From positions 1 through 34,197 of the forward strand of contig CAIUEN010000184.1 in assembly GCA_903898185.1 (NCBI GenBank): a DNA stretch of 34,197 bases. Direction: 5' to 3'. The stretch is from an uncultured Verrucomicrobiales bacterium. Lineage in GTDB: Bacteria > Verrucomicrobiota > Verrucomicrobiia > Limisphaerales > Palsa-1400. A program made the translations under genes and the position numbers. Below, piece by piece: positions 16,578 through 27,800 of the stretch. The notes under the pieces were generated by a model. That model was not told where the DNA came from, did no database searches, and saw only the letters and a program-made list of their open reading frames with translations. The first letter of the stretch is position 1; each line of letters starts with the position of its first letter.

Positions 16578-19094
16578 TTAAATATCGTCAAAATCGCTGT
16601 CGAAAGCCCTGCGCAGCTTGAAGGTGAATTCAAGATAGGTTGAGCACTGAGCTGTGCCTGGAATCAGCTCTTCAAGGCGCAAAAAAACTTCATGGCCGTT
16701 GAATTGGTCGGCCTCGCGACCAAAGACAAACTGTTCTCGACGCTCACGTTGGCGGGCGTCTTCCGCTTTGGAATCGAATTTGAGCGTTTTAGATTCGCTA
16801 ATGGGAATGCCCGTTCGAGAAACGAAGCAGGCTCGCAATTCACGCGGCAGGCACTTCTCCCCAACCGGCTCATTTTGCAGAAATGTAATCGTAACCTGGC
16901 CGGTGGTAATCTGTTGCCCACTGCGAACAATATCCACATCGACCCGGCCAACATCGCTGGTTCGCTCTTTCTTCACTTCAATCACCGGCAGAACGATCTC
17001 TTGGAGGGACGCGCCACCATGAACGAACCGGCTTCCGGAGCCTTTAAGACGCAACCGCTGTATCCCCTTTGGAATCGCAATTTTGAGATTACCGCCTAAT
17101 CCAAGTTCAGTCGCAGCAAACAGTCTCAAGCTCGGATCGTCTGATATTTCCGGTCCGACAATGAACCGGCGCTGATAATGGAGAGCCCCTGGCGGCTCAG
17201 CAATGGCCAGAAAATCACTTTCGGCAACCGGTTCGTGTTGGTAAATAAAGCCGTGGTCAGTAGTTACGATGAAGTGGCTGACGTTCATCGCCGCCGCCTT
17301 TTTTAAGAGTCGAACAACATCTTCGATGGCATCTTCAACCGCCGAGCAGGTCTTGTGCTCGGTGTCTCGTTTGTCGCCGATGGCATCAATGACGTCGTGA
17401 TAAACGAACACTACGTCATTAGAGCGCGCGAGTTCACGCCCATCGGTTTTGGAATTAAGGGCAAGAAAATCCTCAGCTGAAATGGCGGCTCCTTTGCCTT
17501 CGAAGTGTGTAGCGAGAATTTCGCCGCGAGATGTGGTTCCCGCCGTACTAATTCCGTCTGCGAGAACAACCTTGCCGTTAGGCGCGAATTCCAACACCCG
17601 ATGCGGTAACAGAGCTGCCATGCCGAGCTGCGTGTAAGAAGGCAACAGACCAAGAACAGGGCTGATTTCAGCCGTCCAACGATCTTCCCGCAAAATACGT
17701 TCCAGCAAGGCGCGTCCCGCTTCGAAGCGGAGCGCGTCGGAGACGATGACAAAAACTTTCTTCCCTTCCGAAAGGCGAGGCTGCACAAAACGAGAAATCA
17801 GGCTACGTTGGCTAGGGATTTCAGTACTGGCCCATTGAGGACAACGATCCATCCACTCCTGCCAACGTTGAGCCAACTTGCTCAAAAACTCGTTCACGTA
17901 AAGGCCTTCAACGCGGGATGCCAATTGTTCCAGGACGGCTGTCTGCGCCGATTCCGTGACGTGGAAGATAAAGTGTCGGTAGAGCTGATCAATGCGCCAC
18001 CAAGTAGAGGCATATTTGGTTAAACCTGCATCGAAAGACTCGATCGAGAGGTCTAATCTGGGCAAGGCTTCCAAGAACTCAGCCGCAACTGACAAGGCCC
18101 GGTAAAGCGAACGGATGCCCTTGTCGTGGCGCGCCCAATGAAGTTGCGAGCGGGTCTCGGCGCGTTGCCGCACTTCTGCTGGCGTGAGGGTGCCTTTGAC
18201 CAGTCCATCCCTCAAATCTGCCAGAATCCTGAAATCAATGCGGCGATAAGTTTCGTGTGTGAGCAGCGGCCGTACATCATCAACTTGATCAAGAGCGCCT
18301 TTAACGTTGAGCATGGTCTCGGCACGTTCCGACAAAGCTTCAAAGGTTGCCCGATACTCCTCGCTATCCTTCCAACGGTTCAGAAAGACCAGCGCCTGGC
18401 GTGGATCGAGCGTTGAACTGGCACCCAGTGGAGTAACCGCCCGGAACAAGCACAACACAAAATCCAGCAGGGATGGCGAGGGATTGACGTAACCAAAGTG
18501 CGTCGTCAGGTGTTTCCACAATGCCTTATAAAGACCGAATTTCTCCAACTGCACCCAGCGCTCGCTTTTGTTGCGAGCTAACTCACCGAGAAGGGTGAGC
18601 AGAATTGCATCAACCGTTGGTTCGGTTCGGCAGGCCACCGCTATCATTTTAGATCGAACCGTGGATTCGGTGTCGTCGGATTTGAGCCACTCTTTAAGTT
18701 TAGCAACCCGTTCGGCGTTGCGGAAAAACTCAAGATGCTGGGCTGTGAGGGTCTTGAACTCCGGCGGGAGACCAGCATCGATCAGGGCAAGCGAGGCCCG
18801 GTCGGGTGAAAAAGGCGGCCCATAGGCAAGCAACTGGTCCAGCAACCAGTTTTGGTTATCGGGGGGCTGGTGTTGACCACGGAAATAGAGCAGAAATTTT
18901 TGCAGTGGTTCGTCGCGTGCGATGCGGTGTTTCACCCCAAACTCATTATTTTGGACGGAAATTTTGACCACCTCCGGCAATTGAAGAGCGTCGAATTCCT
19001 GCTGCCAACCTGCGAGATCAGCATCATACCAAAAGACAATACGCTTCCGGGCGAATTCTTTTTCAAGGGCGCTTTGTATTTTTGCGGTGCTCAC
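16578..19094 (-). CDS. pglZ: BREX phosphatase-like protein PglZ (type A)
   Basis: 838 aa; alkaline-phosphatase-superfamily motifs VFVIVSDALRFEAGRALLERI, LLPSYTQLGMAALLPH, FIVTTDHGFIYQH. Confidence 0.92.
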   Translation of the reverse strand: MSTAKIQSALEKEFARKRIVFWYDADLAGWQQEFDALQLPEVVKISVQNNEFGVKHRIARDEPLQKFLLYFRGQHQPPDNQNWLLDQLLAYGPPFSPDRASLALIDAGLPPEFKTLTAQHLEFFRNAERVAKLKEWLKSDDTESTVRSKMIAVACRTEPTVDAILLTLLGELARNKSERWVQLEKFGLYKALWKHLTTHFGYVNPSPSLLDFVLCLFRAVTPLGASSTLDPRQALVFLNRWKDSEEYRATFEALSERAETMLNVKGALDQVDDVRPLLTHETYRRIDFRILADLRDGLVKGTLTPAEVRQRAETRSQLHWARHDKGIRSLYRALSVAAEFLEALPRLDLSIESFDAGLTKYASTWWRIDQLYRHFIFHVTESAQTAVLEQLASRVEGLYVNEFLSKLAQRWQEWMDRCPQWASTEIPSQRSLISRFVQPRLSEGKKVFVIVSDALRFEAGRALLERILREDRWTAEISPVLGLLPSYTQLGMAALLPHRVLEFAPNGKVVLADGISTAGTTSRGEILATHFEGKGAAISAEDFLALNSKTDGRELARSNDVVFVYHDVIDAIGDKRDTEHKTCSAVEDAIEDVVRLLKKAAAMNVSHFIVTTDHGFIYQHEPVAESDFLAIAEPPGALHYQRRFIVGPEISDDPSLRLFAATELGLGGNLKIAIPKGIQRLRLKGSGSRFVHGGASLQEIVLPVIEVKKERTSDVGRVDVDIVRSGQQITTGQVTITFLQNEPVGEKCLPRELRACFVSRTGIPISESKTLKFDSKAEDARQRERREQFVFGREADQFNGHEVFLRLEELIPGTAQCSTYLEFTFKLRRAFDSDFDDI

Positions 19095-19115
19095 GGTGGA
19101 AATATCATTGTGCTT

Positions 19116-21812
19116 TTAGGTTAGAATGCGAGTCGTTTGTGATCCGGAAGCGACGATGCCGAGCAATTCCAGTTCCGGCTGTCGGAACGGGATATCCAGG
19201 GAAGGAAGCGCTCGCCTCAATAAGGTCTCAGCTTGGATCAATATCTCTTTGTCTCCTGGTGGGAGCTCATTTGGAGCGGTTTCGATATCAGCAGGGAACT
19301 TGATCGTGGATGAAATCGTGTTCAGGGATTGGAGAACTTGCCAGTCTTTGAGAAGCTGAAAGCCTTGTGCATCGTGAGCGACCCCCAGAACAATCGACTT
19401 TGGTTGAGCCGGGTTCCCAGTAACCCGATCATAGCTACGAAAAACCAGCAACAAGCCCGCTTCGGGGGTCATCGGTTGCGAAGCATAAGCTTCGGGCAAA
19501 AGGCAGGCTTGTTCCAAAGCTGTATCAAATAGCCGACTCCCAATTCCAAGAAGGGTCCCCTTTTTATGCGAAGCCGATTTTCGGTTGAAATGCACATCTT
19601 CATAGCGAGCTCTCAATCCGGGTGTTTTCTGCCATGAATCTGGGGTCTTGAAGGCCAACTGCCCCTCAATTTCAGTCACTTGGCGACGATTGTGGCGCAT
19701 AGAGAGCCGGAAGAATGGTGCCAAATCGGGTAGATCAAGCTTGGGGACTTTGTCCGAAACCTGTGCGAAATCGAAATGCTGAGCGTGCCCGAGCAGGTCC
19801 TGAACCACCCGAACCGCATCCTCTCCACCCATTTGCCCCGTTTGTTCGTTAAACCAGTCTTCTAGTTTTGCGCGCGGAACTTGGTCGGCTGTGGCGAAAA
19901 CCGCATCGAGCATGCCGGGGCGGGCAATACCAAGAACCAGCTGATGCAGATCTTCCGGTTCCTCGGCAACGGCGTTAATGGAGCGCCTAATTCGTTCCAA
20001 TTTCTCATTTAAGAGCGTCCAGATGCGAGATTCAACAGTATCAGGGTTCTGAAAAAGCATCACTTTGACCACCTCTTGCTGGCCAATGCGATTGAGGCGC
20101 CCGACGCGTTGATGGAGACGCATGGGATTCCACGGGAGATCGACATGGATCAACCGCGAACAGCGTTCTTGAAGATCAATGCCCTCACCAGCCGCTTCCG
20201 TCGAGACCAGAAAGCGAACCTTGCCCGAATTGAAGCGGTCTTTGGCAGACTGTCTCGACTCACGAAGTGCTTTCAGAGTGCCGGTCGGAGTGACTACGCT
20301 CGGGAGAGCTTCATCACCGTTGATGAAAGAGGCGCTATTGTCTCCAAAGTTTTGCCAGAGTGCAGCCAAGAGTACAGCCTGCGTCACCTTGTATTCCGTG
20401 AAAAACAGCACGGACTCCCCAGGCGGCAGTTGGCGCACACGAGTGATAATGGCTTCGATCTTGGTCTCGACGGTGACTTTATCAGCGGTTGCGATGAGTT
20501 CGGCCAAACGCGCGCACTCGTTATTCATCAATTCGAGATAAAGCGTGACGATCTCGTTCTCAACAATCGGGTTGATCGCGTCAGGATCGTCACCGTAGCG
20601 GGCCAGACGTTTGGCGGCATCCTCGGCAGGCGGCAATTTACCCTGTATTTTGGCGGCAAGATCAGTAAGCTTCTTTAGACGTTTCTGCAATGCACTCCGA
20701 ACTGCTGCCACCGAGCTAGACGCCAGCTTTTGTAGCGCAATCAACACCAGCATGACGGTACGGCCCCGATCTCCTTGCAAGCCCGATGCGTATGCTTGGC
20801 CAGAGGCGATGAACTCCGTCATCGTCTTATAAAAGATGTCTTCTTCTGAATTGTAACGGTAAGGAACGGTTGTGGTCTGTGGCTCTTTAAACAGGCGTTC
20901 GCCTCGAAGATTGGTAACGTGATACTTGTTGTTTCTGACCAAAGCTTCTGGCAGTCGTGCCAATTGAGGTTCGACTGGCTTGCGGGGATCGAACAAGTCG
21001 GGACGAACCAAAGACATAAGTGCCAGAAAGCCGAAGTGCTTGCCGCGGTGAGGTGTCCCGGTAAAAAACAGCAACGATCGAAGCCGATCTGCCTCCTGCA
21101 ATTTCTTGATCAAGCGGTGCGCTAGAGTCATGCCGGACGCCTCATCGACGTTAAGGTGATGCGCTTCATCGACAATGATCAGGTCCCAAGGATCTGTTTG
21201 GAGCATGCGATCATGGCGCCCATCCTTATCCTCTCGCAATGTGTGAAAAGACGCGACTACGTTGGTGTTGAGCTTCCAGAAATCCAAACGGCCAGAGTCC
21301 TGATCAGGAAGGTATGCGGCCGTGCGTATATCGAACATTTCAAAAAGCCTCTTTTGCCACTGCTCAACTAAAGAGGCAGGACAAAGAATAAGAAGACGAT
21401 GAATTAGACCCAGATGAAACAGACGCCAAAGAATCAGCCCTGCTTCGATTGTCTTGCCCAAACCAACATCGTCGGCAACGACCCATCGCACCGGCCATCG
21501 TTCCGTAACCTTTCGACATACCCAAAGTTGATGTGGATACAAATCGATTCGACTCGGCGAAAAGACGCCCCAACTGTCATTGACGGCGCGAATGGTTTCT
21601 CCAAGTAGGCGGAGCACCACCGGCGAAGCGTGAGCCGGTTGGCCCTGGAGGTAAGCATCAGCAGCCGACCGTAAAAACGTCAACTCACGGGTCAGACATT
21701 CCTCAATTCCGCGCGAGAAGCGCACCAGCGTCGTGTCGCCTTTCGAGTATTCGACAACGCCACGACCAAAGGTCGAATGATTAACAGGGGAGCCTGGAAT
21801 TAGTGGGTTCAT
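19116..21812 (-). CDS. SNF2/RapA-like DEAH helicase (BrxHII/DrmD-like)
   Basis: 898 aa; VADDVGLGKTIEAGLILWRL, IIVDEAHHLN, FFTGTPHRGK, STEAAGEGIDLQ, LHQRVGRLNRIGQ. Confidence 0.92.
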   Translation of the reverse strand: MNPLIPGSPVNHSTFGRGVVEYSKGDTTLVRFSRGIEECLTRELTFLRSAADAYLQGQPAHASPVVLRLLGETIRAVNDSWGVFSPSRIDLYPHQLWVCRKVTERWPVRWVVADDVGLGKTIEAGLILWRLFHLGLIHRLLILCPASLVEQWQKRLFEMFDIRTAAYLPDQDSGRLDFWKLNTNVVASFHTLREDKDGRHDRMLQTDPWDLIIVDEAHHLNVDEASGMTLAHRLIKKLQEADRLRSLLFFTGTPHRGKHFGFLALMSLVRPDLFDPRKPVEPQLARLPEALVRNNKYHVTNLRGERLFKEPQTTTVPYRYNSEEDIFYKTMTEFIASGQAYASGLQGDRGRTVMLVLIALQKLASSSVAAVRSALQKRLKKLTDLAAKIQGKLPPAEDAAKRLARYGDDPDAINPIVENEIVTLYLELMNNECARLAELIATADKVTVETKIEAIITRVRQLPPGESVLFFTEYKVTQAVLLAALWQNFGDNSASFINGDEALPSVVTPTGTLKALRESRQSAKDRFNSGKVRFLVSTEAAGEGIDLQERCSRLIHVDLPWNPMRLHQRVGRLNRIGQQEVVKVMLFQNPDTVESRIWTLLNEKLERIRRSINAVAEEPEDLHQLVLGIARPGMLDAVFATADQVPRAKLEDWFNEQTGQMGGEDAVRVVQDLLGHAQHFDFAQVSDKVPKLDLPDLAPFFRLSMRHNRRQVTEIEGQLAFKTPDSWQKTPGLRARYEDVHFNRKSASHKKGTLLGIGSRLFDTALEQACLLPEAYASQPMTPEAGLLLVFRSYDRVTGNPAQPKSIVLGVAHDAQGFQLLKDWQVLQSLNTISSTIKFPADIETAPNELPPGDKEILIQAETLLRRALPSLDIPFRQPELELLGIVASGSQTTRILT

Positions 21813-21817
21813 GCGAT

Positions 21818-24800
21818 CTACGGGGTATAGTTCTGAGGTGCAGAATCCAGTTTTTCGTCATCCGAGGACACAGTCTCAAACACAACATCCAACACCCTTG
21901 CACGCAGTTGGGAATCCTCCGCCAAGAATTGAAGCGGCAGATCGAAGCAGTGGTTGAAGGTGGGATCCAACCCAAGGTCCTTGGCCAAGCTTTTGAGACC
22001 CGAGAAAATTACCTCCGATGCTGCCGCGCCAGGCAGTCCTTCGGGGAGACCAAACAGTTGCGTACAAAGCCTCCGAACTTTGCGGATGGGAGTGAAAGCA
22101 AAGCGGTAACCATTTGGATTCGTTAGGCGTCCCAGCCGGTACAGTTCGCGAAGGAGTTGGCAAGTGCCCATGCCGAGCATTCCTCCTAACGGCGGGGCGT
22201 CAATGCCGGTACCCCTCAAACTCGGATTCGCTTTCGGACTGAAAACCATGTTGAAGGACTCGGGCTGGGTCGAAATTTCCGCTGATCGTAGAGAATAGAG
22301 GAACGACTCTAAGTTTCGCGCCACCGCATAAAACGCGACAAACTGGCGCATTTGAAAGTGGTATTGAGTGTTTTGAATAAATGAATTGAGATAGTAATCC
22401 AGCGCTACCAACAATTTGTCTGGTTCTGTTGAGACGCTTGCGAAAACGTCCAGCCAGTTGTCTGCGACCAAAAAACGACTAAAACTTTGATCTCGGCCGA
22501 TTCTGTTGAACCCAAGGGGTAGCAAGGCAGCTTGGATGAACAGAATAAGCCAGCGCGATTCGGCGGAAGGCTGCAACACTTCATTCCAGTCGTCATCACC
22601 TGCCCATGGCAGTTTTCCAGGAAATCCAGATGGATAGGTCTTTTCCTCGTAGCGTGCTTCCCACGACTTCTGTTCTCGTCTCCACCACTCAGAGATCAGC
22701 CGGAAAGCGACTTTGGCAGGCATGACCTGAGTGGCTGGAATTTCCACCAGGATTGGGGGTAAGGGAAACAAAGGCTGAGTCCAAACCTCCCCTTTAAAAA
22801 ACTTCCGCTCTAGTTCGCTTTGGTCTCCGACAGGCAGGTTACAAAACGTCGCCGTGGATCGCTTGGTATCGAGCCAAGCTTTTTGGAGCTGGTCGGCGAG
22901 TTGTTGTCCCAACTCACCGTGGATCAGATATTGAAAGACAGCAGCGAGCTGGCTTGGCGACGACGCTCGCGCCCAATCGGCTAGCATTACCGCATTGGCG
23001 GTAAGCTGTCCACGGGCCTTCACGAAGAAGCGAAGCGCGATGTCCGAGTAACCAGGAGAAAGAACTGCCGAATCGGGAGCGAAAGCTGCCCGAAGCGGTT
23101 CGTCCTTTTCAATCAGATCAACAAGGGGACGGTTACATACCAAATTCGTTACAGAATAGTAGGCGCTGTTTTTCGCGAGTAGCTTAATTTGTTCAAGCCA
23201 CTTGTTAAGAGATTCCACTTCGAGAGTGTAAGGGGTGTTCGCCCCAAGGACGGCTTTGCATTCCAAGAAAAGCGCACCAATTCGGTCCCCAATATGTTGG
23301 TCGACCTCGAATTTTGATCCTATCTCGACAGCAAGCACGCTCTGTAGGGTGATATTCCTTAGGGGTTGAACACACTTTGTTAGTTGGAGGAACCTGTCTA
23401 TATCAGCATGAACTGTTTGGTTTGCCGGGAAAGCATTCTGGACCGACGCCCAGTTTGCGATTTGGTCAAAGCAACCGTTGGCTTTTTCAGCGAGCAGACC
23501 TGAGATGCAGAACTTCACCTCTCCACATTTGACCAGTCTCAAATACGGTCCCGGCAATGCGTTTGGCATAGCAGCGCGTTGCTGGATTAGTCGCCGCACC
23601 GCGCCTGCGACCGTACCCCACGCTAGCCAGCCAAGCACTTGCCCACCGTCTCTCAGGTCTTCCCACTTTAGAACCGGAGAGCTTCGGGTCATTTCGATCC
23701 AAAACTGATGCCACCAAGTTACGGCGTTGGCGCCTGTGTGCAGTCCGAGTTGCTCTGCAAGGCGGTCCCAGTCTGTGTCTGTCTTGTCGAAAAGTTCGAC
23801 GAGTGCATGTCCCCATGCAACTGCTGATTCCGTCGCAATATCACGGTTCTCGGTATTCAATGCGAGTCGCTGACGTCCCGCATCAGGCTTAAATGGAGCG
23901 TTTAATGCCCAACGCAGTTCAGAATGCTCGCTGGTCGGTGCTGTTATCCAAAGTTGGGGAAATTCGGGTGGTAACGATGAGATCCCGTTTCCCTCCAATC
24001 GTAAAAGCACAGTGGCTGGACGCTTGTCCATGGGAATGGGGCATCGAAATGCCAAGCAGTCCAATGTGCCCACTTGGATCCGGTTGATTCGGCCTGTTTC
24101 GGTTAGTGGCGTTTCAATGTTAGTGAACGTCAAGCTGCCCTCGCGTTCGAAAACGACCGTGCGTATGTTCCGAGAAAAAACTGTCAGCAGTGGAGCTATG
24201 CATTCGAACCGATCCATGGCTTTAAGAAGGTCCGTAACCTCTTCACCCGCCCAATTGAGACGGATGGCTGTGGTGGTGGCGGTATGGCCGCCGGAAACCA
24301 CCATGGCATTGTGACGCATTTCTTCGGCTACCAGTGGCTTGAGCGGTACGGGGAAGAATCCACCTCGAATCTCGAATGCGAGGCGTCCGCTGATAACCTC
24401 CGGCTGTTCAGCCACAAAAAAAACGCTTTTGAAGCCTAAGCCGAATCGGCCCGTGACCACCAATGGCAAATTTGTAGATCCAACTCCTTTATCCGAAAAG
24501 TTGAGTGTCAACATTTTTTGGAGATCTTGGTCAAATCCACGTCTCTCGCCACCTGTAAACCCTGGACAAGAATGCTGATTGATTGGACGGCCCCAATGAA
24601 AAAACTCCAAAGTGCAGTTATCGGAATTGAACCTCAACACGAACTTGTCCTCCCCAGCCAACAGGCCTCCTCTCATTTCTTCGAGCTCTGCGACTGCGTC
24701 GTCCGCGTTTTGGAATATTTCGAGTGCGACGGAGCCCATGTGGTAATCGTAGTCTGACATCTTGCACCGTATTGCGGATACCAAAGTCTGTCGGACGATA

Positions 24801-27800
24801 ACATCTTCTGGCGCAACAAGCAGATCGCGCAGTTTCGATTTTGCATTCCGCTCCAAACGACTCGCATCATCACCTCGACGGTGGGCGAGCGAAGGATTTC
24901 TATCCTGGAACAGATCTGCATCAACTCGAGCCTGCCTCGCGTCACCAAATTCACGCATGATTTGGGCAAGTTGGGGTGATTCTCGAACTCCCAGTTCTTT
25001 CAGCCGTGCTTCCGCCATATCGATCAGAAAACTCTGACTGCGCCGAAGATCGGCTTGCCCGGTATCAGCAATCTTATCGAGTACCCCCTTAATATTTGAA
25101 GGACACAGTGAGGCAACACCGTTGCAATAGACCTTTAAGATGATCGCTTCGATAGTGCTCGCAAATGCGGTCACCGATCCGTCTGTCAGTTCATCTGGTC
25201 GCTCTATCCACCGAAGCCGGAGCAAATGACACTCTGTATCGAGGCGATTTTGAAACCAGCGGCGACGCCATAGTTCTGATGGATCGCCAACCAACAAAGT
25301 GGTTACGTCTGAGGCCAAATCAACCTGAATTGTCTCACAAGTTATGGTATGAGCCCACGTTTTGGCTCCACGCACGATTTCGACCAAAAAACGGGCGGGG
25401 CCCATTAGTGGAAGGAGCTCCTGTGTTCGTTCGTCTAACAACCACGCGCAAAAATCTTTTGGGTCCTGATGCAGCCCACCCTGCAATAGCGATTGAAGCA
25501 AGATTACCATACTTGGGTGTCGGCCCAGCACGGCGACGAGCGCGGCAGGCAAATTATCACCAACATTCCCATTTCGAAAAGGACGCAGGAAATCCTCTAA
25601 CTTTTTTACTTCCACCTCAAAATCCGGCAGTTCAGTCAGTTGATTTCCGAACATGCCTCGTGGTGTCTTCTCGTTTTCCTGTGCTGCCTGGTTTGGTGGC
25701 ATCACCTGCAATGCACTCAGAATGGCAGCTTGTTCTACGCACAATTGAACGCCGGGATCAATATTCTCCGAAGGCCAGATTAGTTTGGTCGCCGGAACCC
25801 ATCGGCCTCGCTTATTTACAAGCAACAGATTCTGCAAAAGCGGTTCGATAATACCATCATCGCAAGCTTGACGCAAATATGCATCAAATGCAGTTCGGGA
25901 TTGAGATCCAGCAAGACGACTTAGCACCGATTCAAGCCTCACAACGCCTCCCTGATCGTATGGAAACCGCCTGAGCAGTGATGTCCAGATGGTTTCCTTC
26001 AACAAAGGTCCCCATCGCTCATCTTCTCTTCGACTCTCCAAACGACGGAGTTTTGCCAGAAATGAAGCGCCAGGCAGTTCGTCCAGAGTTTCTAAAGGGC
26101 GGAGAAAATCATCAATATCTTTCGGTAGAGCAGCGTCAGTAAGACCCAGGTGCCAATTTGGCTTTTCCTCCATCCAGAGAGACAACAATTTCAAGGCCTG
26201 ATCGACGCGTGGTAGATAATTCCTCAGTGTTTTGAAACCATCATGCTCACGTATCGCTTCGGGCAGAGACAGCACTCCTGCTAAACCGTCTTTTGCAGGA
26301 TCTAACAATCGTTCAAGATCGGAATCCAACCCCTCAATGATCAGAACTGAATCTGGTGCAATACTCCCAGTTAGAGCGAGTGGAATCCAAGTAACTTTCT
26401 TCAATTTTTGACCAATGCCGCGGACTGCCTGGTCACCATGTTTGAGAGCTTCCAAAATAAGTGGACATTGGTTGCTGGGATCAGCGACTCCGAGACAGTG
26501 CCGAACGACATAATTCCAGTCGAGCTCGGCAACGTAAGTTGCTTGATCGTCACCATTATTTTGGAAAAGCTGGTTCTGAACTCCGGAAGACAAATCATTA
26601 GCAGGCAATCGTTCAATTACTTTTGTCTCTGTAAGAAAAACTTGCCAAAGCGGTTGGAGGTCACTTGGGATCCCGGCATCAAAGCCGGGTTTATCGAGGA
26701 CGAAAAACTCGCCAAGCTCGCCTTTTTCGTCGCTTATTGGCACTCTCGATTCCGGGTGTCCCCTTAGAGTATGCAATCGAAGTTGACGAAGGACTTCAAG
26801 GGTGGCCTGTGGTGTCGCCCGGCCTGCCTCGAATAAGCCTTTGAGGAGAGAGGAAATATCGGCACAGGACCATTGCTCAGAAGGGAACTCGATGGCGCTT
26901 GCAACAGCTCGGTCTTTTGTTAACGTTGCCCAGGCACCCTCAGCGTTTACTGTGGAAACTCCCAACTCGCGCTGAATCTGCGCACTCAACACAGAAGACC
27001 ATTGGTCATGCAAAAATCGCCACGAGTGCGCGCCACCATCTTCCTTCAATAGCTCCTCAATGAGACGACTCCATATCTGTTGCCCAGGTTGAACAGATGG
27101 CATAAATAGGAGATTTTCAACATCCTTAGCGCGTGAGACATTGGCGTGCATGAGAAAGCGTATGGCGGTATGCATTACGGTTTCTCGGTGAGTCAATGCG
27201 GCAAAGGCATTAACCAATGTTAAACGCTCACTAAAACCTCCAAGGATAGTCTGCGTAAGGACGATTTCAGCCGCGACAGCGCCATTACAAACCGCCGATG
27301 GAATATTCGTCAACCACCTTGGAATACCCCAGCTAGGACTGACCAAACAAGACCAATTTGGGAGTGTTGCGCTCAAGAGATTAAACCAATTCTCCCCATC
27401 GTTGGTGCGTGTGAACAGCCGTTTGCTGTCTGTTAGCGAAATCCACTCAGTCACGCTAATTCGACTGACTGATTTGGTTCGCAAGTCGGTGGCGGGGAGC
27501 AACGGGAGTGCGCTGGCTTGCTCCAGAATTAAAGGAGTGATCGCCTTATTCTCATACAAATCTTCAAGAAATTGGTTGATCCAGGTAGCGGTCTTTTCGT
27601 TTCCGGCAGCATTGAGTTGAAGTTTCTTAAACAGCAGCAAAACCAATTCTTCCGGCCAGTTACTACACTTTCCGTTGAACAGGCCCAACAACGAGCCATC
27701 AGCGCCACGAGCAACTAGGGTACGGGTCTCGCTGATCGCCGCCAACCCTGGAATGTTGGTTACTATTTCGCGACTATTGTGAACGGTTGGGATTGCCAGC

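Noticed and set aside
20076-20678. 200-aa plus-strand ORF
   Set aside because: Antisense to conserved SNF2 helicase motifs.
25165-25851. 228-aa plus-strand ORF
   Set aside because: Antisense to the giant sacsin-like gene; no recognisable motif.
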